Source: Varanus komodoensis (taxonomy: Eukaryota > Chordata > Lepidosauria > Squamata > Varanidae). From it: a stretch of 64,000 nt of DNA. Position 1 is the stretch's first letter. The number at the start of each line of letters is the position of its first letter. The translations under genes and the position numbers were made by a program. The stretch covers positions 18,021,054 through 18,085,053 of the forward strand of contig NW_025335409.1 in assembly GCF_004798865.1 (NCBI RefSeq). Reading direction: 5' to 3'. The notes under the pieces were generated by a model. That model did not search any database. It saw only the letters and a list, made by a program, of their open reading frames with translations, and was not told where the DNA came from. Positions 45,019 to 55,396 of the stretch are shown one piece after another.

Positions 45019-45259
45019 TCAATATAGGATTACACCATAGGGCCACAAGGAATGTCCTAAGTGTATTTTCCTAATGTGTAAGAACTTTTAACAATTTATC
45101 ATTTTATTCACAGATGAAACTCTCTGCCAATAGTGAGTGACAAATTCTCCAGAAAATCACTTATCTTTATAATGTATCATTAATCTTTGCTTAATTGTTC
45201 TTTTGGTTATCCCCATTTTTACCAAGATCTAGATGAAAATCAGAGCACACAGATTATGA
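45019..45259. other. No feature seen
   Basis: A/T-rich sequence between the GC-rich insert and the LINE 5' fragment. Confidence 0.4.
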
Positions 45260-46310
45260 TGCATTTATCTTGTACGCAAAGGTAATCCAGTGCTAAATAT
45301 GGTCAGGGCAACAGCTTTGACTGGCTGGCCAAACCAGGTAGAGGGTAGCCATTGGGTCAAGACCTTCGGTGAGATAGGGATTGGTCTGTCCCGAGCATGT
45401 GAAGACAGACTCTGGCGGACTGAGCGGATGAGACCTACTAGAATAGGACCAACGGTCATGAAGACAGTTTCTGCAAGCGTTGTGGTACACTAAGAGCACG
45501 GCAAGATATGAAGATGCCCTGGTCAACCACTGCGCCCAGCCTATCTCCAACCGTCTCAACTCTTGTCCTGCCACTGGAGCAAGATGGATTCTGGGAAAAG
45601 AGAGTGAGGCTGACTATGCGCACCTCTCCCTCACTTTAATCCAATCCACACGCAAGTCTTGACACCCTCAGTTCTAGTAAACCTCAAAGTCCTGTGGCGA
45701 TGGGTGAGCGATGAAGCAGCAGGTGTGGATACACTGGGAGCTGTAGCCACAGACCTGCACACAGGTGGCTCAGGTCTAATGGTCGTCTTCTTGCTGACCG
45801 AAGCAACAGCTGGATTCGGCATCTACCTGAGTGACTGTGCAGCCCTCTTTAGGACTGTACTGCTCACCTCCGTAGCAAGAGGAAGGGGCTAGAAAAGGTG
45901 CCCTAAACATTGTTTGCTTCACAGAACCCTGGCCAGCTTACTGCCACTGGAGGGGATCCCATCTTATGCGGTCGAACAACAAAACTGCAAACAAAATGCA
46001 AATACAAGGTATCACCACTAACTATTGGCACATGGAATGTATGCGTGCTTCAAGACAACCCCTCAGCAGATTGACCAGAAAGAACAGCCCTGGTCCCCAG
46101 AGAGCTTGCAAGATTTAACATCGATATTGTGGCCCAGTGTGAAACTTGCCTAGCCAACGAAGGTCAGCTCACAGAAACAGGAGGTGGTTACACATTCTTC
46201 TGGTGTGGACATAGCAGTGACGAATGTCGTGAATCTGGAGTTGGCTTTGCGGTTAAGAATCATCTTGTCCCCATATTTGCCAGTCTTCCCAAGGGTGTGA
46301 ACGACCGATT
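45260..46310 (+). mobile_element. Non-LTR retrotransposon, 5' UTR and endonuclease start only
   Basis: Starting at about 45970 a broken frame gives LTIGTWNV, then PERTALVPRELARFNIDIVAQ, CLANEGQLTETGGGYTFFWC, ESGVGFAVKNHLVP and ASLPKGVNDR. This is the opening of an apurinic-type endonuclease of a LINE (the kind often auto-named craniofacial development protein 2-like). The upstream 700 bp, less A/T-rich than the surroundings, look like its 5' UTR. At least one stop occurs before 46129. Homology ends sharply near 46308. Unusually for a LINE the 5' part is kept and the 3' part is missing. The clade is not assigned. Confidence 0.7.
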
Positions 46311-46854
46311 CCTTTTTTCTGTGTTTTGTGACAGATGGCAATCAGACTTAGGTAATCTGTTACCTTCTAATATAGCAGACTGTTTCACAGATGCTTTGTG
46401 CACCCTCAGGTTTTTCTTTCAGAGCTTTGCAAAACCTGTGAGTTGTTTGTTAAAATTGTTAATTTGTTTGGAAAAGAATGGAAACATTCTGCAATCCTGG
46501 TGTCAAAAGTCTTTTGCAGTACCTGCATTTAATTTTAATACAACTTATCAGATCGGGAAGGTCCTACACAATGGGGCATGTCCAACTGCAACTAACAAGA
46601 AAAGACAGATATTTTCTTTTAATCCATGTTTTTATAAAATTCTTGTGGGCCGACCCTTCATGTTTAAATACACCAGTTTCAACAACCATTTGGGTTTGGG
46701 TGTTCCTCAGTCTAAAATTATATTTGTTATTCCACATCACTGTGGCATTCTAAGCATTAAATTCAATTATGGACAATTGAAGAAAAATCCAATTTACATA
46801 TGTGCAAGATATGTGCAATTTGGATCCTATAAATTATTAGTTCAGTTTGACTAA
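46129..46854 (+). CDS. 241-codon open frame, LINE start plus unknown sequence
   Basis: The first 60 residues (MAQCETCLAN to KGVNDR) are LINE endonuclease sequence. The following 181 residues have no recognisable family, no clear signal peptide and no repeats, and are rich in F, N, K and C as expected from A/T-rich DNA read at random. Staying open for 181 codons past the junction is longer than expected, but it was noticed after the fact. I see no promoter, splice site or downstream poly(A) evidence to call it a gene. It is most likely a chance fusion. A chimeric domesticated frame is possible but unsupported. Confidence 0.25.
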   Translation: MAQCETCLANEGQLTETGGGYTFFWCGHSSDECRESGVGFAVKNHLVPIFASLPKGVNDRFLFSVFCDRWQSDLGNLLPSNIADCFTDALCTLRFFFQSFAKPVSCLLKLLICLEKNGNILQSWCQKSFAVPAFNFNTTYQIGKVLHNGACPTATNKKRQIFSFNPCFYKILVGRPFMFKYTSFNNHLGLGVPQSKIIFVIPHHCGILSIKFNYGQLKKNPIYICARYVQFGSYKLLVQFD

Positions 46855-47951
46855 AACTATTCCCACAAATCCCTGATATATATAAGGAAGACAGACAGGC
46901 AGATTTAACTCCCCAAAAGAAACAGAGTGTAAAATTTTCCACAGCTGGTTCTTATATATGTATAACCTAGAATTCAACCTCAGTTTGCTCAATCTATTGA
47001 TGCTCCTTAGCTCATCCATGATTATAAATTCACTGTGCACTTCTTTGGCCCTTTGACTACAGCATTTGTGTAGGCATACTGCCCATGGAAATCTACAGGG
47101 GCTCTAGGAGCCGTGAAGAAGCATCTGCTTACTTGGATGATATTATAGAATTAGAGCAGTTACGCTAGGATTTGTTGACAGGAATTTTAATTTCTGTTAA
47201 CAAGTGTAGTTTACTAAACATAAAAGATAACTAAACATTTTCATCTCGAGTGAAGTCTCTGACACAGATCATTTCCACAAGTGCAATTCCAACCCAGAGG
47301 ACAAGTTTATAGTGCAGCTTCTGAATTAGAAGGTGGAATCACCCAGCTGGTTGGTGTGTAACATAAAAAGGTCTAGGAAAAAGTTAATAGCTAATCTATC
47401 TCTGTGGGATAACCTTAAGTGACTGGTAAAATTCAGGAATAGGGAGCTGGTCCCTGTATTATGCCAGGAGGCTGCCCTAAGATCTTGCCAGGTTATACAA
47501 ACAGGCATTTAAAACTCAGATAAATTGTTTGAGCAGCCAGTAATGCAATAGGAGCTGTTGTACCCAGAAGCTGGACCTGATTGTAAGGGGGTGTAGCTGG
47601 TGTGCAGCTTTAGGGAATTTGGTCTGAGATAAAATAAATCTTTAGATGCTTGAAGAAGCAACAGTGCCTTTTGAGTCCTAAAGAACTGTCATCAAGTGTT
47701 TACTAGTCACACAACTCAAATACTAGGAATTCCTTATGAACAAAATCTCCCTTTGATGCTTTACTTGTTTAACAGTTCATCTTTTCTTGAGTGTTGGTGC
47801 CCATCTCATACCCAGACCTCTTTCATTGCAGCTACTGGGAGATGCTGAAATATTCAAGCAGAATTGGTAGAAGCAGGAAAGGTCCACCTTGTGGAATTCT
47901 GAATTTTAGTGGCCTCTGGCAGGCCTTGAAATACAAGCATTTGCTCTAAAT
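46855..47951. other. No gene or clear repeat seen
   Basis: About 1.1 kb with no assignable feature. Confidence 0.4.
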
Positions 47952-48427
47952 CAGTAGTTTTCAACCTTTCCGCAGATGGGGACCAACAAAAACAGGAAAA
48001 CCACCTTGGGGACCGCTGAGGCAGAAATGAAATGCACATACATAATACAGTATTCTGTGTGTTAGTTTCCAAATACAATATCAGGAAAGGAAAGGAAAGG
48101 AAAGGAAAGGAAAGGAAAGGAAAGGAAAGGAAAGGAAAGGAAAGGAAAGGAAAGGAAAGGAAAGGAAAGGCTCCAAAACAACCAGAAGCCTAGCAACAAA
48201 AAATGCAAAGAAAAGAATAAAATAATGAAATTAGCACAGTGTGGCTCCCAGCTAGCTCCCACCAAGCTGTCTCTACCTTCCCCACCCCACACCCCAGCAG
48301 CACTGATACATCCCCAATGAAAGCAATGACAACCAAGGAAGAGGTGGTAGATGCAACCCCCTATGGACTGACAGAAAATCTCCCATAGATTGGCACCAGT
48401 CCATGGACCAGTGGTGGAAAACCACTG
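47952..48427 (+). mobile_element. hAT MITE containing a pentanucleotide microsatellite
   Basis: Left end CAGTAGTTTTCAACCTTT and right end, read inward, CAGTGGTTTTCCACCACTGG. The flanks are CTCTAAAT (47944-47951) and CTCTAACT (48428-48435), an 8-bp target duplication with one difference. The 476-bp body lacks coding capacity. A pure AAAGG-type repeat fills 48083-48170. The sequence next to each end (GGGGACCGCTGAGG; CCATGGACCAGTGGTGG) fits the Charlie-like hAT style. Confidence 0.87.
48083..48170 (+). repeat. (AAAGG)n microsatellite
   Basis: About 88 bp of uninterrupted AAAGG units, roughly 17 copies, inside the hAT element. The absence of interruptions suggests recent expansion. Confidence 0.97.
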
Positions 48428-48435
48428 CTCTAACT

Positions 48436-49448
48436 AAATAGCCCCATAGGTGGGACTGCCCAGTCAAGAAACGCTGATTGTTGCTGTGATGTTTTAATTT
48501 CTAGATCTCTGCTTTAAAGTGATATTTTAAGATTTTTAAATAGTGGCTGTATTCTATTGTCTCAACAATACTTGTTGTGAATATGTTAGCGCATCAGCAG
48601 AAAACTTATTAGGAGAGTGATAGAAGAAGCAACTACTTCATCTCCTGCCCATTTCTAACACACTACCCCATCTAGTTTAAAGTAAATATTTAAGAGACAG
48701 GAGACCTCTTGTGTGTCTTTACTGGAATTCACTTCAACACCTCGTATTTTAAGGGCATAAACGATATGACTTTTGCTTATAGTAAAAGAATACGAACATA
48801 CACATAAATGTCTTTCATTGAAATGTTCCTTTGTATAGAATGTGGAGAATTTGGAGGGAGGGAAAAGGGCTTGAGGATATTGCTCAGGTCAAACTTAGTG
48901 TTTTTTCCCTCCAGATTTGTCTCAATCGATTTGTAATTGAATAATTACATTGCAATCCTGCACATATCTGTTTAGAAGCAAGCCATATTCTGCTCAGTGG
49001 AACATATTTGCTAGGAGTTTGGGATTACAGCCACAAGCATTGTTATCCATGTAGTTGAATTTGTAATAAATTGGATTATTACTTGTTAACTTCCATGCCA
49101 AGTAGTATGAACATTGAATAAAAATGTATAGAGAAATACAGTCTACACAGAGCTGGGAATCAGGTACTTCTGTCCTGTTTATTACTGGAAACATCAAACC
49201 CATTCTATTGCCTTACAAAGTAGATGGGACAGGGAACCTGTGGCAGCTAATTCTGAACACTGCAGTACTGAACATACTCACAGGAAAGTTAATAACAGTA
49301 AAAACAAGATAATTCTGAATAAGCATGGTTAGAATCTGTTCATTTGCTATTTCCAGATAGCTGCTGTAGAACCTACTGTAGGTTTTTAATCTTAAATTAT
49401 GTTTGGATGTTCACAGGATATCATGCATAGTGGAGAGCATAGCATGCA
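48436..49448. other. No gene or clear repeat seen
   Basis: About 1 kb of A/T-rich sequence with no assignable feature. Confidence 0.4.
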
Positions 49449-49450
49449 TA

Positions 49451-49650
49451 TTGAAAGCCAGTGTGGTGTGGTACTTAGAGGGGAGACCTGGGAGATCTGG
49501 GTACTAGTCCCCATTTGCAACTGGCTTTGGGCCAGTCACATGCTCTCAGCCTAAACTACCTCACAGGGCTGTTGGTGTGATGATACAGGGAGCTATGTCA
49601 GTTGCGTTGGGTTTCTCACAAGAGGAAAAAAGCAGGTTTTAAATCCAGTG
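49451..49650 (+). repeat. tRNA-derived SINE
   Basis: TTGAAAGCCAGTGTGGTGTG (A-box side), GGGAGATCTGGGTACTAGTC (B-box side), GGGCCAGTCACATGCTCTCA and CTACCTCACAGGGCTGTTGG, then a decayed 3' end. Same family as 53251. Confidence 0.82.
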
Positions 49651-50189
49651 TAGTAGTAGAAGCAACAGTAGGTTCAAGGCTTCTACAAATGAGGCTTTTA
49701 ACTTGCCACTTTGATGAGGCTTCTGCTTCTGGATTCTTTGCAGGATTACGATCAGCTAGCATGCTCAGCACTGCCCCCCTCCATGGGCAGAGACGACATG
49801 CATTTCAAGGACTGAACAGGATTAGTGTAGAAACAAATGAGCCATTCCTATTGGTAATATTAGATGGGCTGACTGCCAAAGCCTTCCTGACAGTGAGTTC
49901 TGAATAGTGTTAATAATAACAGATAAAGACAATGTTAATATTAACATAAATATAATTCCTAGGCACATTGTGCATTTCATGGGCTCAAGGCATTTTAAAT
50001 GCATGGTATCAGTAATCCTTACAATGGCCTTATTCATATTATCCTCATCTGAGAGAAGTTGGAGACTACTTAAGTTCTAAAAAAAAATGTTTCTGGGAAG
50101 CTGTCTTGCATACAGTTAATAAACTTATTTCATGCTTTAATTTGTGAACTGCTCAAGAGCCTAATTGGCTATACACTTATATCAAATGC
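49651..50189. other. No gene or clear repeat seen
   Basis: The word ACTTATATCA occurs twice just before the next element (about 50174 and 50190). Otherwise unassigned. Confidence 0.4.
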
Positions 50190-50197
50190 ACTTATAT

Positions 50198-50534
50198 CAT
50201 AGGTCCTCAAACTAAGGTCTGCGGGCCAAATCCGTCCCGCCATGCCCATTTAACCGGCCCGCCCCACAGGTTTTGCACTTGCTGGGTGCGTGTGGGCACG
50301 CAGCTTGCTTGCGAGGAGGTTGTTTTGGACTAGCTCAGAGAAAACAATCTCCTCGCGAGCAAGCCGGCGCCGCGCCCCACACCCCCCCCTCGTCCCTGCC
50401 TCGCCTCGTGAGTGCGCGCATATGCACGCGCCCTGACCCCTCACCAGCCTGTGCCTCCCCTCCAGCACCACCTTGGCAGCCCAGTGCTGGTGCCAGTCAA
50501 GTGGCCCCCTGTAGAAAAGGTTTGAGGACCCCTG
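50198..50534 (+). mobile_element. hAT MITE, uninterrupted copy of the 5556-12159 family
   Basis: Left end CATAGGTCCTCAAACTAAGG and right end, read inward, CAGGGGTCCTCAAACCTTTT. The flanking 8 bases are identical (ACTTATAT at 50190-50197 and 50535-50542). At 337 bp it gives the intact length of the family. The GC-rich body contains an internal palindrome: CGAGGAGGTTGTTTT pairs with AAAACAATCTCCTCG with one mismatch. No transposase. Confidence 0.92.
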
Positions 50535-50542
50535 ACTTATAT

Positions 50543-50800
50543 TAATAACAAAAGTAATAAATAAGTAACAAGTAAATAAAAGTGTAAAAATAAAAATGTA
50601 AATAAGAAGTTGTTTTGATAACATTTGTTAAAACCACAGTTATAAACACAGTTAGATTTGTGATCAGTTATATGTAATCAATTATAAAGCTGTTTTAATA
50701 GTTGAAATGTCTTTGAGGCACTCCTTCAATTTCATTTATGTGGTCTGTTTTTCCTTTTATGTGATGGTCCCTGAGCTGTTCCTAATTAATGCAGCCATTT
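50543..50800. other. No feature seen
   Basis: A/T-rich spacer with TAATAA and AAGTAA repeats near its start. Confidence 0.4.
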
Positions 50801-51027
50801 TTCTATTTATTTATTATATTTATATCCCAGCTTTTTTCCTTTCAAGGCACTCAAGGCAGCATACATAATTCTCTTCCTCTCAATCTTATCCTCAGCACAA
50901 CAACCCTGTGAGGTAGGTTGGGTTGAGAGTCTGTGACCCAGTGATCTCCACAGCCAAGAGGAGATTAGAACCCAGGTCACCTGAGTCCTAGTCCCAGGTT
51001 CTTAACCAGTACACCACACTGGATCTC
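50801..51027 (-). repeat. tRNA-derived SINE, minus strand
   Basis: Reversed SINE with tail TTATTTATTATATTTATATC, CTCAAGGCAGCATACATAAT, AACCCTGTGAGGTAGGTTGG, AACCCAGGTCACCTGAGTCC and the A-box end ACCAGTACACCACACTGG. Well preserved. Confidence 0.88.
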
Positions 51028-51954
51028 TTTGTTAATATAAATATTTACATTGTGAAAATGAATAACTTATACCAGGATTACATTTACTTTAATACTTGTG
51101 TTGATCAGGTCTTCATTTATAGATGTCTCTTCTTGAGAGCACCAGCTTGAAACACATAAGGGATCTGATTTCCCAGTGAATATCCACAGTGGCATTTTAA
51201 TTTTATTCTTTGGTTCATTGTGGATTTTTGCCATTGCAAGGACAGCTCTTCTGTTTTTGTTTTGCTGCTGCTGCTTCTGTTGTTGTTGTTTTTGGTGGGT
51301 TTTGGTGGTTTTTTGTTTGTTTTTGTTTTAAAATTTAGGGCAAGAAGGAAGCCACTAGGCAAGCCACCATTTTTGTAACATGCCCAGGGAGCCATGTGGC
51401 TAATGGGGCAGACTAGAAATCAAATAATAAATAAATAAATGGCAATCAACATGACAACATGGAAAGCATCCTGTTTATAATGGTGAACCAATACTCCCTC
51501 TCCACTTGTTTCTGGGATTAGGATTAGGGTGAGGAGGATGAAATTTGCATGGAAAGGAGATATTTCTCAGAAAAAGATGGGGAGAGCTCTTTGGCCACAC
51601 TTACCCTTCTTAGTTTAATGAAGTAGAAGACAGACCTCTCCACCACTTCTCTCATGAAAAAAAAATGAAAGCACAACTTTTCAAGGTGGTGTATGGTAAG
51701 GGAAAGTCATGAGTCATGGTGGTGAAGCATAGAGGATTCCTGCCACTAACTGATTCTCTTCACATTATATACATGTCACGAGATCTAGAAGTTGCATGGT
51801 TGCGTAGGCAATGGTAGCACAGCAAATTCCCAAGTAGCTGTGTGCTAAATAAGCAAATTTGTGTTGAGCAAATTAGAACACTGGAAAAACAGAGAACACC
51901 TTTGAGTGTTCACAACACATTCATACTAATTAGGAGACAAACAATAGGGTAATA
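51028..51954. other. No gene seen; T/G-rich low-complexity tract
   Basis: A low-complexity tract of GCTGCTGCTTCTGTTGTTG type and T/G runs lies at about 51258-51330. An (AATA)n patch is at about 51423-51440. The rest is unassigned. Confidence 0.45.
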
Positions 51955-53045
51955 CCCAGCACTGGTTAGGCCTCATCTGGAGTACTGTGTCTCATTCTGG
52001 GTACCACCGATTAAGAAAGATGCAGACAAGCTGGAAAGGGTTCAGAGGAGAGCAGCAAGGATGATCCAGGGACTGAGAACAAAGCCCCGTGAGGACAGAT
52101 GGAGAGAACTGGGCATGTTTAGCCTTGAAAAGAATAGCTAGCACTCTTCAAGTACAGTGGTACCTTGACTCACGATCTTAATCCATTCCAGAACTCTGGT
52201 CGTGACCCAAATTGGTCATGAGCCAAGTTAAATTTCCCCATAAGGGTCAATGTAAATAAGGTTAATCCATTCTGTAACTATTTTTTTTAATCAGAAAAAT
52301 GTGAAGCAAAGTGACAACAACAAAGATTGTGGCCACCCCGAGCATGAATGCAGCCATCTCCCTGCCCCCCCCCCCAGCACAACCACGATTGTGCCCATCA
52401 TTCCTGCACGCGCACGTCATCCGGGCCACGGGGGGGAAGGGGGGGGAAGGACGGGGGCCCCCGGGGGGGGGGGGGGAGAGAGGCGCGATTGTGCTGGGGG
52501 GGAGGGAGATGGCAGTTGCACTCCTGCAGGAAGATGGGCGCAATCACATGCATGCTCGTGCAGGAAAGTGGAGCGCGATCTTGACCATCTCCCCCCCCCC
52601 ACCCCCAGCATGATTGCAGCCATCTCCCCACTTGGGGGTGGGGAGATGGCCATGATCACAGTTGCCACGCAATGCAGAGTTTGTGAGCTGAATTAACATT
52701 TTTATTAAATTTTTGTTCGCAACCCGATTTGGTCATGAACTGAGGCGTTTTTGAGCTGAGGTACCAGTGTACTTGAAAGGTCAAGTACACTCGATCATTC
52801 CAGAGTGCAGGACACAAAATAATGGGCTCAAGTTACAGGAAGTCGGATTCCAACAAGATATAAGGAAAAATGTCCAGACTGTTAGAGCAGTACCAGAATG
52901 AAACCAACGACCAAGGGGTTCTCCCACACTAGGGGCATTCAGGATGCAACTGGACAGCCATCTGAAATGGATGGTCCTCTACTGAACAGGAGGTTGGAAC
53001 CAGTGGCCTTCTGGCCCCTTCCAACTCTACTCTTTTATGATACAT
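51955..53045 (+). mobile_element. CR1 LINE 3' end, split by a Tigger-like element
   Basis: The 5' segment (51955-52154) reads TCATCTGGAGTACTGTGTCT, GACAAGCTGGAAAGGGTTCA, GAGAGAACTGGGCATGTTTA and CACTCTTCAAGTA. After the insert the CR1 resumes (52770-53045) with TACTTGAAAGG, AATGGGCTCAAGTTACAGGA, GACTGTTAGAGCAGTACCAG, GGAGGTTGGAACCAGTGGCC and CCCCTTCCAACTCTAC. The two parts abut exactly at the duplicated TA. Moderately diverged. Non-coding now. Confidence 0.92.
52155..52769 (+). mobile_element. Tigger-like (TcMar) non-autonomous element
   Basis: Ends CAGTGGTACCTTGACTCA and, read inward from the right, CACTGGTACCTCAGCTCA, flanked by TA on both sides (52153-52154, 52770-52771). Subterminal sequence GGTCATGAGCCAAG and GGTCATGAACTGAGG is also inverted. 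The 615-bp body holds long C and G tracts (for example 52366-52376 and 52458-52475) and several related GC-rich words (GATGGCTGCAATCATGC-like on either strand). No transposase. Its insertion into CR1 shows it is younger than that CR1 copy. Confidence 0.88.
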
Positions 53046-53250
53046 TCCTACTCTTGTTACTTGCATCTTTTTTTACTTGTGTGGAAAAGCAACTCAATAC
53101 CATCTTTCCCCTCTTAGAAGAAAGCAGCTTCAGCCAAGGGGATTTGCAAGAGAGTGTGTATACATGCTTCACCTATTCTGTGCCCATTTTACCTGCACTT
53201 TTAAACTGATTGCCCCCAAAGCCGATGGTCATAAAAAGAGACACACTAGA

Positions 53251-53493
53251 GAGCCAGTGTGGTGTAGTGGTTCGGGGCATGGGACTGGGACTCAGGCGAC
53301 TGGAGTCCTAGTCCCTGCTCAGCCATGGAGCCAACTGGGTGACTTGGAGCCACTTACAAACTCTCAGCCCAACCTACATCACAAGGTTGTTGTTGTAGGG
53401 ATAAGACTGAAAGCAGGAGGAAGTGAATGATGTAAGCCACTTTGAGTTGATAAGAAAAAAGTGAGATAGAAAGAAAGAAACAAATAAATAAAG
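53251..53493 (+). repeat. tRNA-derived SINE, best reference copy
   Basis: Starts GAGCCAGTGTGGTGTAGTGG (A-box region), then GGACTGGGACTCAGGCGACT and GAGTCCTAGTCCCTGC (B-box side), GGGTGACTTGGAGCCACTTA, CCCAACCTACATCACAAGGT, and a 3' end ATGTAAGCCACTTTGAG followed by an A-rich tail. The 3' end resembles the L2 terminus GTAAGCCGCCCCGAGG, which suggests use of the L2 enzyme for mobility. Confidence 0.9.
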
Positions 53494-55029
53494 TTATTGA
53501 GGCTCCTGAGGCATATATAAAAGTAATGCAAATTCTAGCAGCTGTAGAAAAGTAATGCAAATCTAAAAACAAACAAAAACAACACAAATTGCAACAAAAT
53601 ATCTTTTGTATGTAATTTAGATAACCTTGATGCAAAGAAATTGTTTTGTAAAGAAATACATAAAAAGAATTGAAATAGTTGCATTTTTAAAATTCTGCCA
53701 TTTCTCAATTTCCAAGCCAAATTAAAATTAATATATCAGCAGTCTAAATGTGTGCTAAATATATGAAAAATCTAGACCTTTCTAAATTGTTTGGTGTTTT
53801 TGTTTTTGTTCTTTTTTTTGCTTCTCAGTGTGTCAGTATGGGTTTCTACCCACCTCTCTAGCAATGCTTGTGAATGCAAAAAGTCTTCTTTCACTAAAAT
53901 AGTTCCACTTTGTAAAACAGCTGGCATCAGCACCCTGAATGTTTAGCTTCATACATACAAAGACACACACTCTTGGATTGAACTGTATGTATTCTTTGGG
54001 TTGTGATGCTTTCCCCTCCAGGTCTTTGTTTGAACTAGCCAACCAAATGAGGAGGTAAGTGGTCTCCCATCAGACTTCACCAGGCATGATTATGTCATCC
54101 CAGGGGTATCTACTCTGGCCAGTGACCCACAGCCAATTCCCTGTGAATGATATCATGGAGCTTGGATGCATGGAGAAGCAGCCTTTCCAGAGCCTCTGCT
54201 CCTCTGCAACAGGAATGGTTCCTTGGAACAGTTGCAGAAGTTCCATCTGGAGAAATAGCCATTCAGATAAAAGAAATTCTGTTCCCGCACCAATGTTCAG
54301 ATCTACCACAACTTGTTCAGTCAGTGTTCCAGTTCCAGATGCCCCATAAAAGAAAGCACGTCACGCCATGTGATGCCTGTAAATGGGTGGAATGCTGGAC
54401 CATGTCAGCATAGGTTCTCAGCAGCTTTCTTCTACTTGGGAACAATGCGTATGTTAGACTCCCACATCACTACCCCCAACCCGCCCCTTTTCATATAAAT
54501 TGACTACATGTCCCATTATCCCCAACCAGCTTTAATATCTAGAGGGCACCATGATGAAGAATGCTACAGTTACTGCTCCAGTCAGGCTTTACTGCATAAC
54601 AACTTTAATGCATATTGATAACAACACACTACTTAGATCATGTGGGAGGGACACACCGTGATTTTTTTCTTTACTGACATAGTTCCACTGCAAGGAAACA
54701 AACACTGACGTGGGGAGTAGCCATATGGATGTTCCCAATTCATCACAGTGTTCCTCACTGATTGCCAGAGAGGGATAGGAGAGGCCTCCTGGAAAGAGCA
54801 ACTCGGTCTGGTGTTTGAAATTAAGCACTGGGGAGTGGTAGGCTCAGACATATGGGCACAGAAGCTACCTAATACTGCACACTGAACCCATTTGGGGTAG
54901 AACCAGGAAATGCATTAGGCCCTCTCTTTGAGGTGCAAAGAAGGACGTTGGGCACTGCAGAAAGTCTAGTGATCAAGTGTGCAATCTGATATGACAAACC
55001 ATCACTTATGTCTGCTAACTAAATAAACT
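53494..55029. other. No gene seen; unexplained 54060-54420 segment
   Basis: The segment at about 54060-54420 is less A/T-rich than its neighbours and has open frames on both strands (96 codons plus, 79 codons minus). I cannot assign it to a gene or repeat family. The rest is unassigned. Confidence 0.35.
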
Positions 55030-55152
55030 AGAAGCAGTCGGCGTGAGCTTAAGTGGACTCTGGGGATGGTGGAGGACAGGAAGGCCTGGAGGAATGTTGT
55101 CCATGGGGTTGCGATGGGTCGGACATGACTTTGCGACTAGCAACAACAAAGC
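55030..55152 (+). mobile_element. RTE-BovB LINE 3' end fragment
   Basis: Reads GTGGAGGACAGGAAGGCCTG, GAGGAATGTTGTCCATGGGG, GATGGGTCGGACATGACTTT and GCGACTAGCAACAACAAAG. This is the conserved C-terminal codons and CAA-rich tail of BovB. It is a very short 5'-truncated copy, or the tail of a BovB-dependent SINE. Confidence 0.8.
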
Positions 55153-55384
55153 ACCTGTATTGCAGAGTCTCAGCTTTTGAACTCAACAAAAAAAGGTATG
55201 GATCTGATGAAGTTCACTACTTTAGCCAAGTGTGAGTGTGCAGGTAAGTAGGTAAAGGACAGATTCAGGAAGTACTTAACAAATCTAAGCTTTGATACAA
55301 AGGAAGCCAGCCCAACAGTTCTTTCATTTGTTCTCTTAAGGAGGCTTGAAGTTATGTAAAGTTGAGAATAGAATTCAAGTTCAC
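55153..55384. other. No feature seen
   Basis: Unassigned spacer before the young L2 insertion. Confidence 0.4.
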
Positions 55385-55396
55385 AGCTTCTAAAAG

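Noticed and set aside
48062-48292. 76-codon frame with repeated LSFPF units
   Set aside because: It is the translation of the (AAAGG)n microsatellite on the minus strand.
52262-52696. Glycine- and proline-rich frames on both strands
   Set aside because: They are produced by C and G tracts inside the Tigger-like element.
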